Notes under the pieces: model-generated
The model's input: only the letters and a program-made list of their open reading frames with translations
The model's database searches: none
Told to the model about the DNA's origin: nothing
Part shown: piece by piece, positions 1 through 9,810 of the stretch
How the letters are laid out: the number at the start of each line of letters is the position of its first letter
Position numbering within the stretch: position 1 is the first letter of the stretch
From: Lancefieldella sp. Marseille-Q7238
GTDB taxonomy: Bacteria; Actinomycetota; Coriobacteriia; Coriobacteriales; Atopobiaceae
Assembly (NCBI RefSeq): GCF_949152215.1
Contig: NZ_OX424407.1
Location: 934,530 to 998,529 of the forward strand
Reading direction: 5' to 3'
DNA length: 64,000 nucleotides
Translations under genes and position numbers: made by a program

Positions 1-1800
<1,800 letters not shown>

Positions 1801-1806
1801 TCCGTA

Positions 1807-3483
1807 TTACTCCTGATCAGGACCCTTTTGAGTTGCCGCAAGGTCACTCGGGTTTTCCGCGCTGGCAAGCACATCCTCCACAACTTTGTTGGGATGTTCA
1901 TCAAGGAACTTCTCCTTAAAGTGCTGTATGTGCATGCGCAGACGCGCGGCGGCATCATCTGAAATTTTGCCGTCCATGATGCTGTTGCGCAGCTGCGGGT
2001 GACGTTCGGCCATGTAAATGGCAAGCTCATCACGAAACGCACCGACGTGATCAAGGTCAACATCGTCAAGGAAATTTTCCTTCGACGCGAAGATAACAAT
2101 AACCTGATCGCGCACGTCCAGCGCCGCGTATCTCTGCTGCTTGAGAAGCTCCATGGTATGGGCACCGTGATTGAGCTGGTACTGCGTCGTCGCGTCCAAA
2201 TCAGAGCCAAACTGCGAGAAGGCCTGCTTTTCACGATAGCTTGCGAGGTCCAAACGAAGCGTACCCGCCACCTGCTTCATCGCTTTGATCTGCGCGTCAC
2301 CGCCGACGCGTGACACCGAAATACCTACATCAACTGCAGGGCGTTGACCTTGGAAGAAGAGGTTGGACTGCAGATAAATCTGACCGTCCGTAATGGAGAT
2401 GACGTTCGTTGGAATATACGCCGAGACATCGCCTTCCTGCGTCTCAATGATAGGGAGCGCCGTAAGAGAGCCGGCGCCGTTGGCATCGGAAAGCTTGCAA
2501 GCACGCTCCAAAAGACGAGAGTGCAGGTAGAAAATATCACCGGGGTACGCCTCGCGTCCTGGCGGACGGTGCAGCGTCAACGACATCTGACGGTACGCCA
2601 CTGCCTGCTTGGAAAGATCATCGTATACCACAAGAACGTGCCCGCCGGGATGCTCAGCGTCTGCGGGCTCGCCGTTTTTATCGTTATACATAAAGTACTC
2701 GCCGATAGCCGCGCCGGCCATCGGAGCAATGTACTGCATAGGTGCGGAATCCGCAGCCGTGGCGGCAACGATAACGGTCTTGTTCAAGACGCCGTGCCGC
2801 GCCAGAGACTCCTTGATTGACGCAACGGTTGAAGCCTTCTGGCCAATAGCGACATAGATACAGACCATGTCGGTCTTGGCCTGGTTAACGATGGCGTCAA
2901 TGGCAATAGCGGTCTTGCCGGTCTTACGGTCACCGATGATAAGCTCACGCTGGCCGCGTCCGATAGGCACCATTGCGTCAATAGCGAGAAGACCGGTCTG
3001 CACCGGCTGGTTAACAGGCTGACGCTCCATAATGCCGGGCGCTTTGAACTCAACGGGACGGCGATGTGTCGCGTGAATCGGACCAAGACCATCAATAGGC
3101 TGACCTAAGGGGTTAACCACGCGTCCCAACATATCGTGGGAAACGGGAATGTCCATAACATGACCAGTTGTACGACACTCGTCTCCTTCTCTGATGTCGG
3201 AGACATCGCCGAACAGGACGGCACCGACTTCGGTCTCATCCAAGTTCTGGGCAAGGCCGTATACGGCGTGACCTGTGGAAGAGCTGGTAAACTGCAGCAG
3301 TTCGCCGGCCATCGCGGTTCGGAGACCAGCAACGCGAGCAATACCGTCAGCAACCTCAGTTACCACGGAAACCTCTTGCTGATCAACCATAGAATTGACC
3401 TGGGAAAGACGTTCACGCAGCAACTCAATGATGACGTCAGAGCTCAACGTCCCTTCCTCAATTGTGGCCTTTTCTTCAGTCAT
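1807..3483 (-). CDS. atpA: F1 ATP synthase subunit alpha
   Basis: Non-catalytic nucleotide-binding subunit of F1, 558 residues. Walker A GDRKTGKT lies at residues 184-191; the conserved SISDGQIYL-type block (here [13 protein letters not shown]) and the VGGDAQ motif follow. It is about 45-50 residues longer than a typical alpha subunit, through a ~10-residue N-terminal lead and an acidic/Asn-rich C-terminal tail. The ATG overlaps the TAA of atpH by one base (TAATG), the same arrangement as atpG/atpD. Confidence 0.97.
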   Translation of the reverse strand: MTEEKATIEEGTLSSDVIIELLRERLSQVNSMVDQQEVSVVTEVADGIARVAGLRTAMAGELLQFTSSSTGHAVYGLAQNLDETEVGAVLFGDVSDIREGDECRTTGHVMDIPVSHDMLGRVVNPLGQPIDGLGPIHATHRRPVEFKAPGIMERQPVNQPVQTGLLAIDAMVPIGRGQRELIIGDRKTGKTAIAIDAIVNQAKTDMVCIYVAIGQKASTVASIKESLARHGVLNKTVIVAATAADSAPMQYIAPMAGAAIGEYFMYNDKNGEPADAEHPGGHVLVVYDDLSKQAVAYRQMSLTLHRPPGREAYPGDIFYLHSRLLERACKLSDANGAGSLTALPIIETQEGDVSAYIPTNVISITDGQIYLQSNLFFQGQRPAVDVGISVSRVGGDAQIKAMKQVAGTLRLDLASYREKQAFSQFGSDLDATTQYQLNHGAHTMELLKQQRYAALDVRDQVIVIFASKENFLDDVDLDHVGAFRDELAIYMAERHPQLRNSIMDGKISDDAAARLRMHIQHFKEKFLDEHPNKVVEDVLASAENPSDLAATQKGPDQE

Positions 3484-3956
3484 TACATTTCGCTTTCAAC
3501 GTTATTCAATGAGAGCTTGTTCTTGATATTGGTAAGCTGGGCGCGCACGGACGCGTCATAGCGCCGGCCGCGCGTCTCAACAATAATGCCGCCGAGAATA
3601 GAGGGATCAACGCGCTCAACAAGATAAATTGCGGCGTTAAACTGCATGCCAAGCGTCTGTTTAATCTTGGAACGCAGTGTATCATCAAGGGGTACTGATG
3701 TTGTTACTACAACGGTGATGGTTGCGTCTTCAGTATCGAGAAGCTCCTCAAACTGGTCCGCAACATCCTTGATGAGGCTGAAGTCCTCGCTTGCCTGCAT
3801 TGCACCGAGGGTCTCAAGGACTTCCGGTGAAAACTTGCGGGCATGCTGCCACTGTATAAGATCGGCGTTCAGACGGCCTTCGGCGCGAGCGGCCTCAATG
3901 AGAGCCCTCGTGTAACCCTCTACCTTCTTTTCCTGTTCACGCTTATTTGCGCTCAT
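3483..3956 (-). CDS. atpH: F1 ATP synthase subunit delta
   Basis: Peripheral-stalk protein linking F1 to the b subunit, 157 residues, somewhat shorter than the usual ~178. The C-terminal block ([26 protein letters not shown] in pieces) is the conserved OSCP/delta signature. The start overlaps the end of atpF by 14 bases and its stop overlaps the atpA start, so it is tightly coupled on both sides. Confidence 0.94.
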   Translation of the reverse strand: MSANKREQEKKVEGYTRALIEAARAEGRLNADLIQWQHARKFSPEVLETLGAMQASEDFSLIKDVADQFEELLDTEDATITVVVTTSVPLDDTLRSKIKQTLGMQFNAAIYLVERVDPSILGGIIVETRGRRYDASVRAQLTNIKNKLSLNNVESEM

Positions 3957-4554
3957 CAGGTTTACCTACTTCCGCAAGATACTTCTCGGCAAGACGACGC
4001 TGCTGAGCTTCATCAAGCTCATTGCCAATGATCTTGCCGGCAATTTCAACGGATAGGTCCACTACGGAACCAGAAAGCTCCGTAAGGCAACGGCGGCGCT
4101 CAGAATCAACGGCGCTATGGCCTTTGGTGATGATATCGGACGCTTCCTTCTTCGCCTGCTCGATGATGCGAGCACGTTCTTCTTCGCCCTCACGTTTAGC
4201 GGCAGCAACAATCTCATCTGCCTTACGACGAGCTTCATCGATGCTTGCGGCGGCAATCTTTTGATCTTTCTCTGCCTTAACGTGAGCATTTTCTGCCGTG
4301 TTCAGATCATTTTGAATCTTTTCCTGGCGGCTCTCCATCATCTTGAGAATAGAAGGCCAGGCAAACTTGCCCAAAACAAACCAAATGATCAAAAACGCAA
4401 TGAGCGCAGGAATGAACTCAGCGGGCTTAGGAAGAAGAAGGTCTGCCCCACTCGGCGACTCAGCAAGCGCGACGGAGGGAGCAAGCAGCTCATACGCCAC
4501 GGTTGCCACTCCGGCAACTGCCGCGGTCTTCGCTCCCTTTCGTATCGTGTTCAT
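3943..4554 (-). CDS. atpF: Fo ATP synthase subunit b, with signal-peptide-like leader
   Basis: Peripheral stalk of Fo. I start it at the ATG at 4554, which has GGAGG five bases upstream, rather than a TTG at 4566; the product is 203 residues. One transmembrane helix (FIPALIAFLIIWFVLGKFAWP) is followed by the long charged helix of the b stalk. Unusually, ~30 residues precede it: a basic Lys/Arg start, a hydrophobic stretch and a VALAES sequence that resembles a cleavable signal peptide. Such leaders occur in some actinobacterial b subunits, but cleavage is an inference. Confidence 0.94.
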   Translation of the reverse strand: MNTIRKGAKTAAVAGVATVAYELLAPSVALAESPSGADLLLPKPAEFIPALIAFLIIWFVLGKFAWPSILKMMESRQEKIQNDLNTAENAHVKAEKDQKIAAASIDEARRKADEIVAAAKREGEEERARIIEQAKKEASDIITKGHSAVDSERRRCLTELSGSVVDLSVEIAGKIIGNELDEAQQRRLAEKYLAEVGKPDERK

Positions 4555-4590
4555 GCGTTCCTCCAACTTAATGATTCAGATGCGGTCGGC

Positions 4591-4785
4591 CTACTGTGCA
4601 ATCAGCGTTACAACGAAACCAATCAGTGCCAACGCCTCGATGAATGCCGATCCAAGAATAAAAACCGTAAAGAGACGACCTTGCATCTCAGGTTGACGAG
4701 CCATTCCTGAAGTTGCACCGTAAGCAGCAAGTCCAATACCTACGCCGGCGCCCAAAACACCAAGACCGTAACCAATAACGCCCAC
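4591..4785 (-). CDS. atpE: Fo ATP synthase subunit c (GTG start)
   Basis: Rotor-ring proteolipid. A GTG at 4785 preceded by AAGGAGGAATT gives a 64-residue two-helix hairpin, better than an upstream in-frame start that would add 14 polar residues. Helix 1 is Gly/Ala-rich ([17 protein letters not shown]), the polar loop is RQPE (residues 30-33) and Glu50 in helix 2 is the ion-binding carboxylate. The residue after Glu50 is Ala, and helix 1 lacks the Gln seen in Na+-type rings, so proton coupling is more likely (inference). Confidence 0.95.
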   Translation of the reverse strand: MGVIGYGLGVLGAGVGIGLAAYGATSGMARQPEMQGRLFTVFILGSAFIEALALIGFVVTLIAQ

Positions 4786-4882
4786 AATTCCTCCTTTTAT
4801 TCGTCCTGATTCCAAGACGATCAACACACTACCTATTTCAAGCGACTGTCATCGCCCAAAACACTTTGTACCCCTGTTCTTC

Positions 4883-5680
4883 TTACTCACTCTCTACAAG
4901 CTGAATGTAGACAGATGAGAGCAAGGTAAACACATATGCTTGAATGACGCCGACCAAAAGCTCGACAGCGTAAATCACAATGAGGATAAGCAACCAAAAA
5001 GCAGATGCTCCGGCTTGGGCAAATGCAGTCGCCGAAAATCCTTGCAGAATAGGACCCATAAAGAGGGAGACCAGAATCGCAAAGACGCCCATAACAACAT
5101 GGCCTGCGAGCATGTTACAGAAAAGTCGGACTGCAAGAGTGATGAGGCGCAGGAAGGTCGAGAAGAGCTCAATGACCCAGACCATTGCTCCCATGAAGGG
5201 ATTGACGCCTTCCGGCGCAAGGCTCTTGATATATCCGAGAGGCCCCATACGCCTGACGCCAACCACGATAAAATAGACAAAGGAGCACAGAGCCAGCGCA
5301 GCCGTTACGCCAATGGTACCGGTGCCGGGATGGCAGCCGGGAATAATGCCGACAATGTTGTTCGCCAGGATGAAGAGAAACAACGACGCCAAGAAAGAAA
5401 AATGCTTCTTCCATGTATCTCCGAGAAGCCCTTTGACCATATCATCGCGGATAAACTCAACGAGATACTCAATGGAGTTCACAAAGATGCCTTGCGGAAC
5501 AAGGGATCTTTTCTGCTTCTGGACAAAGATGAACATGACGACCATAAGCAGCACAAGCGCTACGCACATCCAAAAGATGTAGTTGGTAAAACCAACAGTC
5601 GTACTGCCAACAAGAGGATGAGTCATAAAGCTGTCAAGCAGCTCGTCCATCTTTTCAGGCAGCTGAGATAGCGGATTCAC
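4883..5680 (-). CDS. atpB: Fo ATP synthase subunit a
   Basis: Stator membrane subunit that forms the ion half-channels, 265 residues. Five to six hydrophobic segments are visible. Arg185 in TLAVRLFCNMLAGH is the essential stator arginine facing the c-ring glutamate. The chosen start is a GTG at 5680 with AGGAAGAGAG upstream; an ATG ten codons further in is possible. First gene of the operon; no atpI precedes it. Confidence 0.96.
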   Translation of the reverse strand: MNPLSQLPEKMDELLDSFMTHPLVGSTTVGFTNYIFWMCVALVLLMVVMFIFVQKQKRSLVPQGIFVNSIEYLVEFIRDDMVKGLLGDTWKKHFSFLASLFLFILANNIVGIIPGCHPGTGTIGVTAALALCSFVYFIVVGVRRMGPLGYIKSLAPEGVNPFMGAMVWVIELFSTFLRLITLAVRLFCNMLAGHVVMGVFAILVSLFMGPILQGFSATAFAQAGASAFWLLILIVIYAVELLVGVIQAYVFTLLSSVYIQLVESE

Positions 5681-5728
5681 TTATCTCTCTTCCTTTCCCA
5701 ACACAGCGGCACCTACCGGGTTCTTATC

Positions 5729-5792
5729 GCTGCACTCGCACGTAGAATGCAAAGACTTGCGATTATATGATGTATATCGTATACCACGCAAA
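5729..5792 (-). promoter_or_regulatory. Candidate promoter of the atp operon
   Basis: Reading the minus strand, a perfect TATAAT lies at 5767-5762 with TTGCGT about 18 bases upstream. It sits ~80 bases before the atpB start, in the only gap large enough to drive the operon. The -35 match is weak, so the call rests mainly on the -10. Confidence 0.4.
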
Positions 5793-5867
5793 TCATTTCG
5801 CATACTCTGTATGCACAAGTGGCGATAGTAACACTTTACAAGCTCTCTCTTTTCGTAAAAAACAATA

Positions 5868-5888
5868 TTTTTGAACTTTATTCAAAAA
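5868..5888. repeat. Short AT-rich inverted repeat between the atp operon and the hpd island
   Basis: TTTTTGAA, five bases, TTCAAAAA: a perfect 8-base inverted repeat just downstream of the last gene of the hpd-associated cluster and upstream of atpB. It could end minus-strand transcription from the cluster or serve as a protein site; the stem is too weak for a clear terminator call. Confidence 0.4.
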
Positions 5889-5946
5889 TACATACTGTTT
5901 TCACGTTTATGATTGAAGGCTCCCCTCATACCTCTCTTCATTTTCA

Positions 5947-6537
5947 TCAGGCGACCACCGAGCTTTGGAGATAGCTCATATTGTCGTACACCATCATACT
6001 TCCATTGATATCCTGTCGTTCCTGTATTATAAGATGTTTGAGATACAGTGAAAGTGTACGTGCTGAGTAAATTGAGAACTCTCCAAACAGGTATACATCC
6101 AAAGCAACTAAGGGAACTGACGCGGCATCCAGATTCTTTTGGCGAAGACTTCTTGCCTTCTCCTGCAGTAATCGGTAATGTCCGCACAAGTTTGCTTCCC
6201 ACCCTAACAGTATGTCCACAGCTTCTTCTATGAGACGTTTATTCAGCAAATCCAATGGAGGTATTTCCGATGTTTCCCGTAAAGCTATTTCTCTCATTCG
6301 TGCATATTTCTCACTCATAAGATTGTTGCCATGCTTTTGTGCTTGCTCAAGATCGAGCTTATAACTTTCAAGCACTTCAATCGGCCATGATATATATAAA
6401 GCCCGTTGAAAAAGGAGTGCTTGTCTGTAGTCAGTTTGATATAACAGCTCGCTTTTGATAATGCCCGCCTTTAAAAGCATATTTCGCTCAATTTCCTCAA
6501 TGGCGTCAATTAATAGGTCTTTTATAGCTCTTTTCAC
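5947..6537 (-). CDS. DUF4125-like protein A
   Basis: About 196 residues from a GTG at 6537 (a GTG three codons upstream overlaps the ribosome site). The block WPIEVLESYKLDLEQAQKHG followed by NNLMSEKYARM resembles the DUF4125 signature as I remember it. It is clearly paralogous to the gene at 7426-8037 (shared W..EVLESY..DLE.A). No signal peptide, no membrane segment and no catalytic motif can be seen. It is last in a run of three genes with a TPR protein in the middle, downstream of the hpd genes. Function unknown. Confidence 0.75.
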   Translation of the reverse strand: MKRAIKDLLIDAIEEIERNMLLKAGIIKSELLYQTDYRQALLFQRALYISWPIEVLESYKLDLEQAQKHGNNLMSEKYARMREIALRETSEIPPLDLLNKRLIEEAVDILLGWEANLCGHYRLLQEKARSLRQKNLDAASVPLVALDVYLFGEFSIYSARTLSLYLKHLIIQERQDINGSMMVYDNMSYLQSSVVA

Positions 6538-6609
6538 AATGATCACCTATTCTGCCAGTAATCGGCATGAAGGAAGCTCACGAAACACATTGCCTATAAC
6601 GCTTCGCCA

Positions 6610-7380
6610 TCAATGCACATAGCTTTCACTAATGAGCTCATATATCTTGCGTGCGCGACAGGCCTGTAAAGAATCGGCACCCATATGAACGGTATAGAGA
6701 ACTAGTGCCTCCTTGGCATCGTGATAAGCGCGACCAAAATCTCCTCGACGCAAATACTCGCAGAGAGCGCGGTTAAAGAGATTATTCGCGCGATACTCCG
6801 CATGCGCCGACATACCAATAATCGCCCGGACACGATCGTGCAGTTCAATAGCCTCGCCGTAGCGGCCCTGATTTTGGCGAAGCAAGGCAAGTTCATTGAG
6901 AACCGTCGCGTATAAGGGGTGTTTTGTCCCAACTGTTGCATCGTAAATCTGAATCGCCATAATAAATGCATACTCTGCCTGACCGAAATCACCCATCAGG
7001 CGGTATGTTCCTCCAAGACTACAGAGTGTAGCCGCCAGTCCGGGATCAATATGCTTTGTAAGCATAGTCTTTACCGATGAACATGCCGTGCACCCAGCGC
7101 TCATACAGCCATCGTCGTCTTGAAAAATCGGTATTGCATCCATCTGAATCTCAACGGCACGAAGAAGATCGCTGGCCGACTCATCTAAAAGTCCGGCATC
7201 TCTCTCAATGCTTCCTAGCTCATTAAGAACACTGATAAATTCTGAGCTCTTTTCACCATACTCTCTACCAATCTCACAAAGCTTCCTCCTCATAAGAGAA
7301 ATTGCGGCATCATTATCTTTACTATCTGCATGGAATTTGAGAGCCTCGTCAATCTCATCCAATACATCCTTGCCGTTCAT
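6610..7380 (-). CDS. Tetratricopeptide-repeat protein with a small Cys cluster
   Basis: 256 residues. TPR-type helical pairs are visible at about residues 113-150 (LAATLCSLGGTYRLMGDFGQ) and 155-190 (YATVLNELALLRQNQGRYGE), with weaker copies around 45-80 and 195-235. Between the first and second repeats lies a Cys motif, C92-x4-C97-x2-C100, which could bind a metal or form disulfides. It is flanked by two DUF4125-like paralogues, which suggests the three products act together. Cytoplasmic; the partner is unknown. Confidence 0.8.
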   Translation of the reverse strand: MNGKDVLDEIDEALKFHADSKDNDAAISLMRRKLCEIGREYGEKSSEFISVLNELGSIERDAGLLDESASDLLRAVEIQMDAIPIFQDDDGCMSAGCTACSSVKTMLTKHIDPGLAATLCSLGGTYRLMGDFGQAEYAFIMAIQIYDATVGTKHPLYATVLNELALLRQNQGRYGEAIELHDRVRAIIGMSAHAEYRANNLFNRALCEYLRRGDFGRAYHDAKEALVLYTVHMGADSLQACRARKIYELISESYVH

Positions 7381-7425
7381 AGTCTTTTCTCTCCAATCTC
7401 TCGCATAGCAAGAAGAGCGGTAATG

Positions 7426-8037
7426 CTATAGAGATGCTCCAAGCTGATCTGCCTCAGACGCACTTGGAAAACCAAGCTCGCGCGCAACGCCATGATAGGT
7501 TTGGATATTTGGGTTAAAACCCTCATCCCAACACTGCATAACAAACTCAAAATATGCACGGATAGTTTCGGTGGAATATGTCATGAGTTCTGCTCGAAGA
7601 CGTACTTCATATGACGGGCTCATTTGCGTATCCTCTTCAACAATAAGAGGCCCTATACATTTTGTAAAAAGCGGGAATTGCATCCTCGCGCGCGTTTCCC
7701 AAATTAAGGAGATTTTTGTAATGAAATCAACATACTTCTTAAACTCCAACGACCTCATAGGAAAACGATACCGGTGGCTCACCTCTTTTGAACACCCATA
7801 CACATATACAAAACGTTCAATAAAGAGTGACGTATGATACATCCTCGCTTTTTCAAGATCTGTGCAATATGACTCAAGAACTTCAAGGCTCCAAGTCATA
7901 AGCTGAGGTCCTCGCATCCGTGTAAAAAATGAATTCAGGGTACACCCAATATAGGGAGGCGACCATTCTTTGACAGCATAGGAAAAATCCTCATATTCGT
8001 AGTGCCTAATGGTTTCAACAAGGTCAAGCGAAGCCAT
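7426..8037 (-). CDS. DUF4125-like protein B
   Basis: 203 residues from the ATG at 8037, chosen because GGAG lies eight bases upstream; a TTG six bases earlier is too close to that site. It shares WSLEVLESYCTDLEKAR with the paralogue at 5947-6537 but diverges elsewhere. No membrane segment or known catalytic motif. First of the DUF4125-TPR-DUF4125 trio and separated from the MFS gene only by a strong hairpin at 8061-8087, so it may be read from the transporter transcript. Function unknown. Confidence 0.72.
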   Translation of the reverse strand: MASLDLVETIRHYEYEDFSYAVKEWSPPYIGCTLNSFFTRMRGPQLMTWSLEVLESYCTDLEKARMYHTSLFIERFVYVYGCSKEVSHRYRFPMRSLEFKKYVDFITKISLIWETRARMQFPLFTKCIGPLIVEEDTQMSPSYEVRLRAELMTYSTETIRAYFEFVMQCWDEGFNPNIQTYHGVARELGFPSASEADQLGASL

Positions 8038-8060
8038 GTGCAACGCTCCTCACACAACGG

Positions 8061-8087
8061 GCGTAGGGGAAGTTTCTTCCCCTACGC
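8061..8087 (-). terminator. Hairpin without U-tract between the MFS gene and DUF4125 B
   Basis: GCGTAGGGGAA, a 5-base loop, TTCCCCTACGC: perfect 11-base arms. Neither strand has a T-run after the stem, so it is a poor intrinsic terminator. It is better read as an mRNA-stabilising or processing element protecting the 3' end of the upstream message. Confidence 0.55.
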
Positions 8088-8099
8088 ACGGGTAAAAAC

Positions 8100-9416
8100 C
8101 TAGAGTGCGGAAGAGATTGTCTGCCGCTCCCGACAATGAGCCCCCGCCTCTTGGGCACGAGTTGGAGCTTTGACTTCCTTCGGAAGAAGCAGAGCCATAA
8201 GTGCAGAAAGGACAAACCCGCAGAGAGCAAAAATGACAGATGCAGTATAGTTGCCCGTTACATCGGCTAAAAATCCACCCATAAAGGAACCGGTCGCCGG
8301 CCCAACAAACATAACGATGAGCGTAGCAAATCCCCAAACTTTACCAAAGTACTTATTACCAAAAACCGATCCGGCATATCCAGCGCATCCACCTGGCTCA
8401 ACCGCCCAATAGCAGGCAAACAATACGCAACAAAGTGCGCCGAGCCACAACTGATCAGCCTTCATCATAAGGAGAAGAACGCACCCGATAGCGCCAACGA
8501 TAGGACCGGCAATAAGTACGATGCGGCGTGCTTCCGGTTCATTTCCTCTTGACTTTACAAGACGATCTGCAACCTTACCCAAAAGCGGCATCGTAAAGAT
8601 TCCGCAGACACCGATGATAATATACATGTTGGAGGCAGTGCCAAGATCCATATTCAGATTGACCGTCCAGTATTTAACAATTTGAGACCAGATGAGAAAT
8701 TCACCAAGCATTGCAAAGAGAAACGCAAAAATATCACACCACATAGCGCGCGTATGAAATGCTTCTGCAACCGTGAAGTCATGGGTTTTCTCGTTTTTCT
8801 TTTGCGGAAGTTTTCCAAACGGTTCAAGGCCAAGATCACTGGGGTTTCGTTGAGCGACGAGAGCCGATACCGAAAGAAGCGCAAGAAAGACGAAGCCCAT
8901 AATCAACATGACAGTACGCCATGCGGATGCATTCTGAGCTAAGAACGGCTTCATAAAAAGCGTAAGCAATACCTGAGCGATAGGAGCTCCAGCAAAAGCG
9001 ATGCCCCACGCCGTGGAGTAACGGTCACCTACAAACCACTTGCGACATGAGGTAGTCGAAGATACCCACAGCATACCGGTGCCGATACCTGCAAAAACAC
9101 CGTAGCTAAAGAAGTAGAAATAAATATTATCAATAAACGAAGTAGCCACCATACCAAGACAGCAAAATACAGCACCTGCAAAATACACCGGCCTGCAGCC
9201 ACTCTTATCAACAATCTTACCCGCAAAGAAAGCCGTTACCGCATACACCATCATCATAAGAGAATAGCCCAGAGATAGTTGTGATCCGGTCCATCTGAGA
9301 TCTTTGCCCATAGGAACCTGAAGGATAGAAAATGTTGAACGGAAACCAAAAAGACAGAAACACGCAAGGAAGGCTGCTAGTACTACCTTACGCGAGGTTG
9401 ACTTAGCATCTTTCAT
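8100..9416 (-). CDS. MFS transporter, oxalate/formate antiporter (OFA)-like
   Basis: 438 residues with about 12 hydrophobic segments and a central charged loop near residues 200-230. The MFS motif A equivalent after TM2 reads GKIVDKSGCRP, and a second copy in the C-half reads GKVADRLVKSRG. The N-terminal half resembles OFA-family carriers of small organic acids. Its place directly after hpdBC points to uptake of 4-hydroxyphenylacetate or a related arylacetate, or exchange with the decarboxylated product; that substrate is inferred from context only. Confidence 0.8.
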   Translation of the reverse strand: MKDAKSTSRKVVLAAFLACFCLFGFRSTFSILQVPMGKDLRWTGSQLSLGYSLMMMVYAVTAFFAGKIVDKSGCRPVYFAGAVFCCLGMVATSFIDNIYFYFFSYGVFAGIGTGMLWVSSTTSCRKWFVGDRYSTAWGIAFAGAPIAQVLLTLFMKPFLAQNASAWRTVMLIMGFVFLALLSVSALVAQRNPSDLGLEPFGKLPQKKNEKTHDFTVAEAFHTRAMWCDIFAFLFAMLGEFLIWSQIVKYWTVNLNMDLGTASNMYIIIGVCGIFTMPLLGKVADRLVKSRGNEPEARRIVLIAGPIVGAIGCVLLLMMKADQLWLGALCCVLFACYWAVEPGGCAGYAGSVFGNKYFGKVWGFATLIVMFVGPATGSFMGGFLADVTGNYTASVIFALCGFVLSALMALLLPKEVKAPTRAQEAGAHCRERQTISSAL

Positions 9417-9440
9417 AAGATGTCCCCAATCATTGCAATG

Positions 9441-9480
9441 TATAAAAACGCCCCAGAAACCCGCGAGAGTTCCCGGGGCG
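9441..9480 (-). terminator. Intrinsic terminator or attenuator after hpdC
   Basis: On the minus strand a GC-rich stem (CGCCCC paired with GGGGCG, extended by six further pairs including G-U) at 9480-9449 is followed directly by TTTTTAT. It lies between hpdC and the MFS gene, so it should end or reduce transcription after hpdBC and set a lower level for the transporter and the DUF4125/TPR genes. Confidence 0.75.
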
Positions 9481-9508
9481 CCGTCCTTGGAGGGAAAATC
9501 AGCGTGTG

Positions 9509-9784
9509 CTACGCTTCAACGAGGTCCTTTGCCATCTCGAACGCCTCGCAGTTACGAGCACCGTTCTCTGCAAACGCCCAATACTCGGTTGTAAATCCGC
9601 TACATATTCCCATGTTCCTCTCAGTTTCTTTATAGTGCGCACAGAACTTGCACTTATGAGCGGGAACAAAGTCAACAGCAGCAATTTCTTCATCGCCCAT
9701 TACTACAACATCACCGTGAGCGTGATCGATACCCTTTACGACATCAATGGGAATATAGAAATCGCAATCGCGATACTTACACAT
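9509..9784 (-). CDS. hpdC: 4-hydroxyphenylacetate decarboxylase small (iron-sulfur) subunit
   Basis: 91 residues. HpdC subunits pair with HpdB and carry two [4Fe-4S] clusters in characterised clostridial enzymes. Here the C-terminal set is intact: C45-x2-C48, C61 and C79, with spacing close to the known protein. In the N-terminal half only C7 matches a known ligand. The other expected Cys positions read D20 and a hydrophobic stretch near 36-40, and the expected His position is Tyr4; C2, H21, H23 and H43 are extra candidates. It follows hpdB by 26 bases. The small subunit is a main reason for calling the pair HPAD rather than another arylacetate decarboxylase. Confidence 0.85.
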   Translation of the reverse strand: MCKYRDCDFYIPIDVVKGIDHAHGDVVVMGDEEIAAVDFVPAHKCKFCAHYKETERNMGICSGFTTEYWAFAENGARNCEAFEMAKDLVEA

Positions 9785-9810
9785 AAGGGTCTCCTTTCAA
9801 TTACCTGAAG

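Noticed and set aside
4940-5671. Plus-strand open frame of 243 codons opposite atpB
   Set aside because: Highly charged composition without domains, fully antisense to ATP synthase subunit a.
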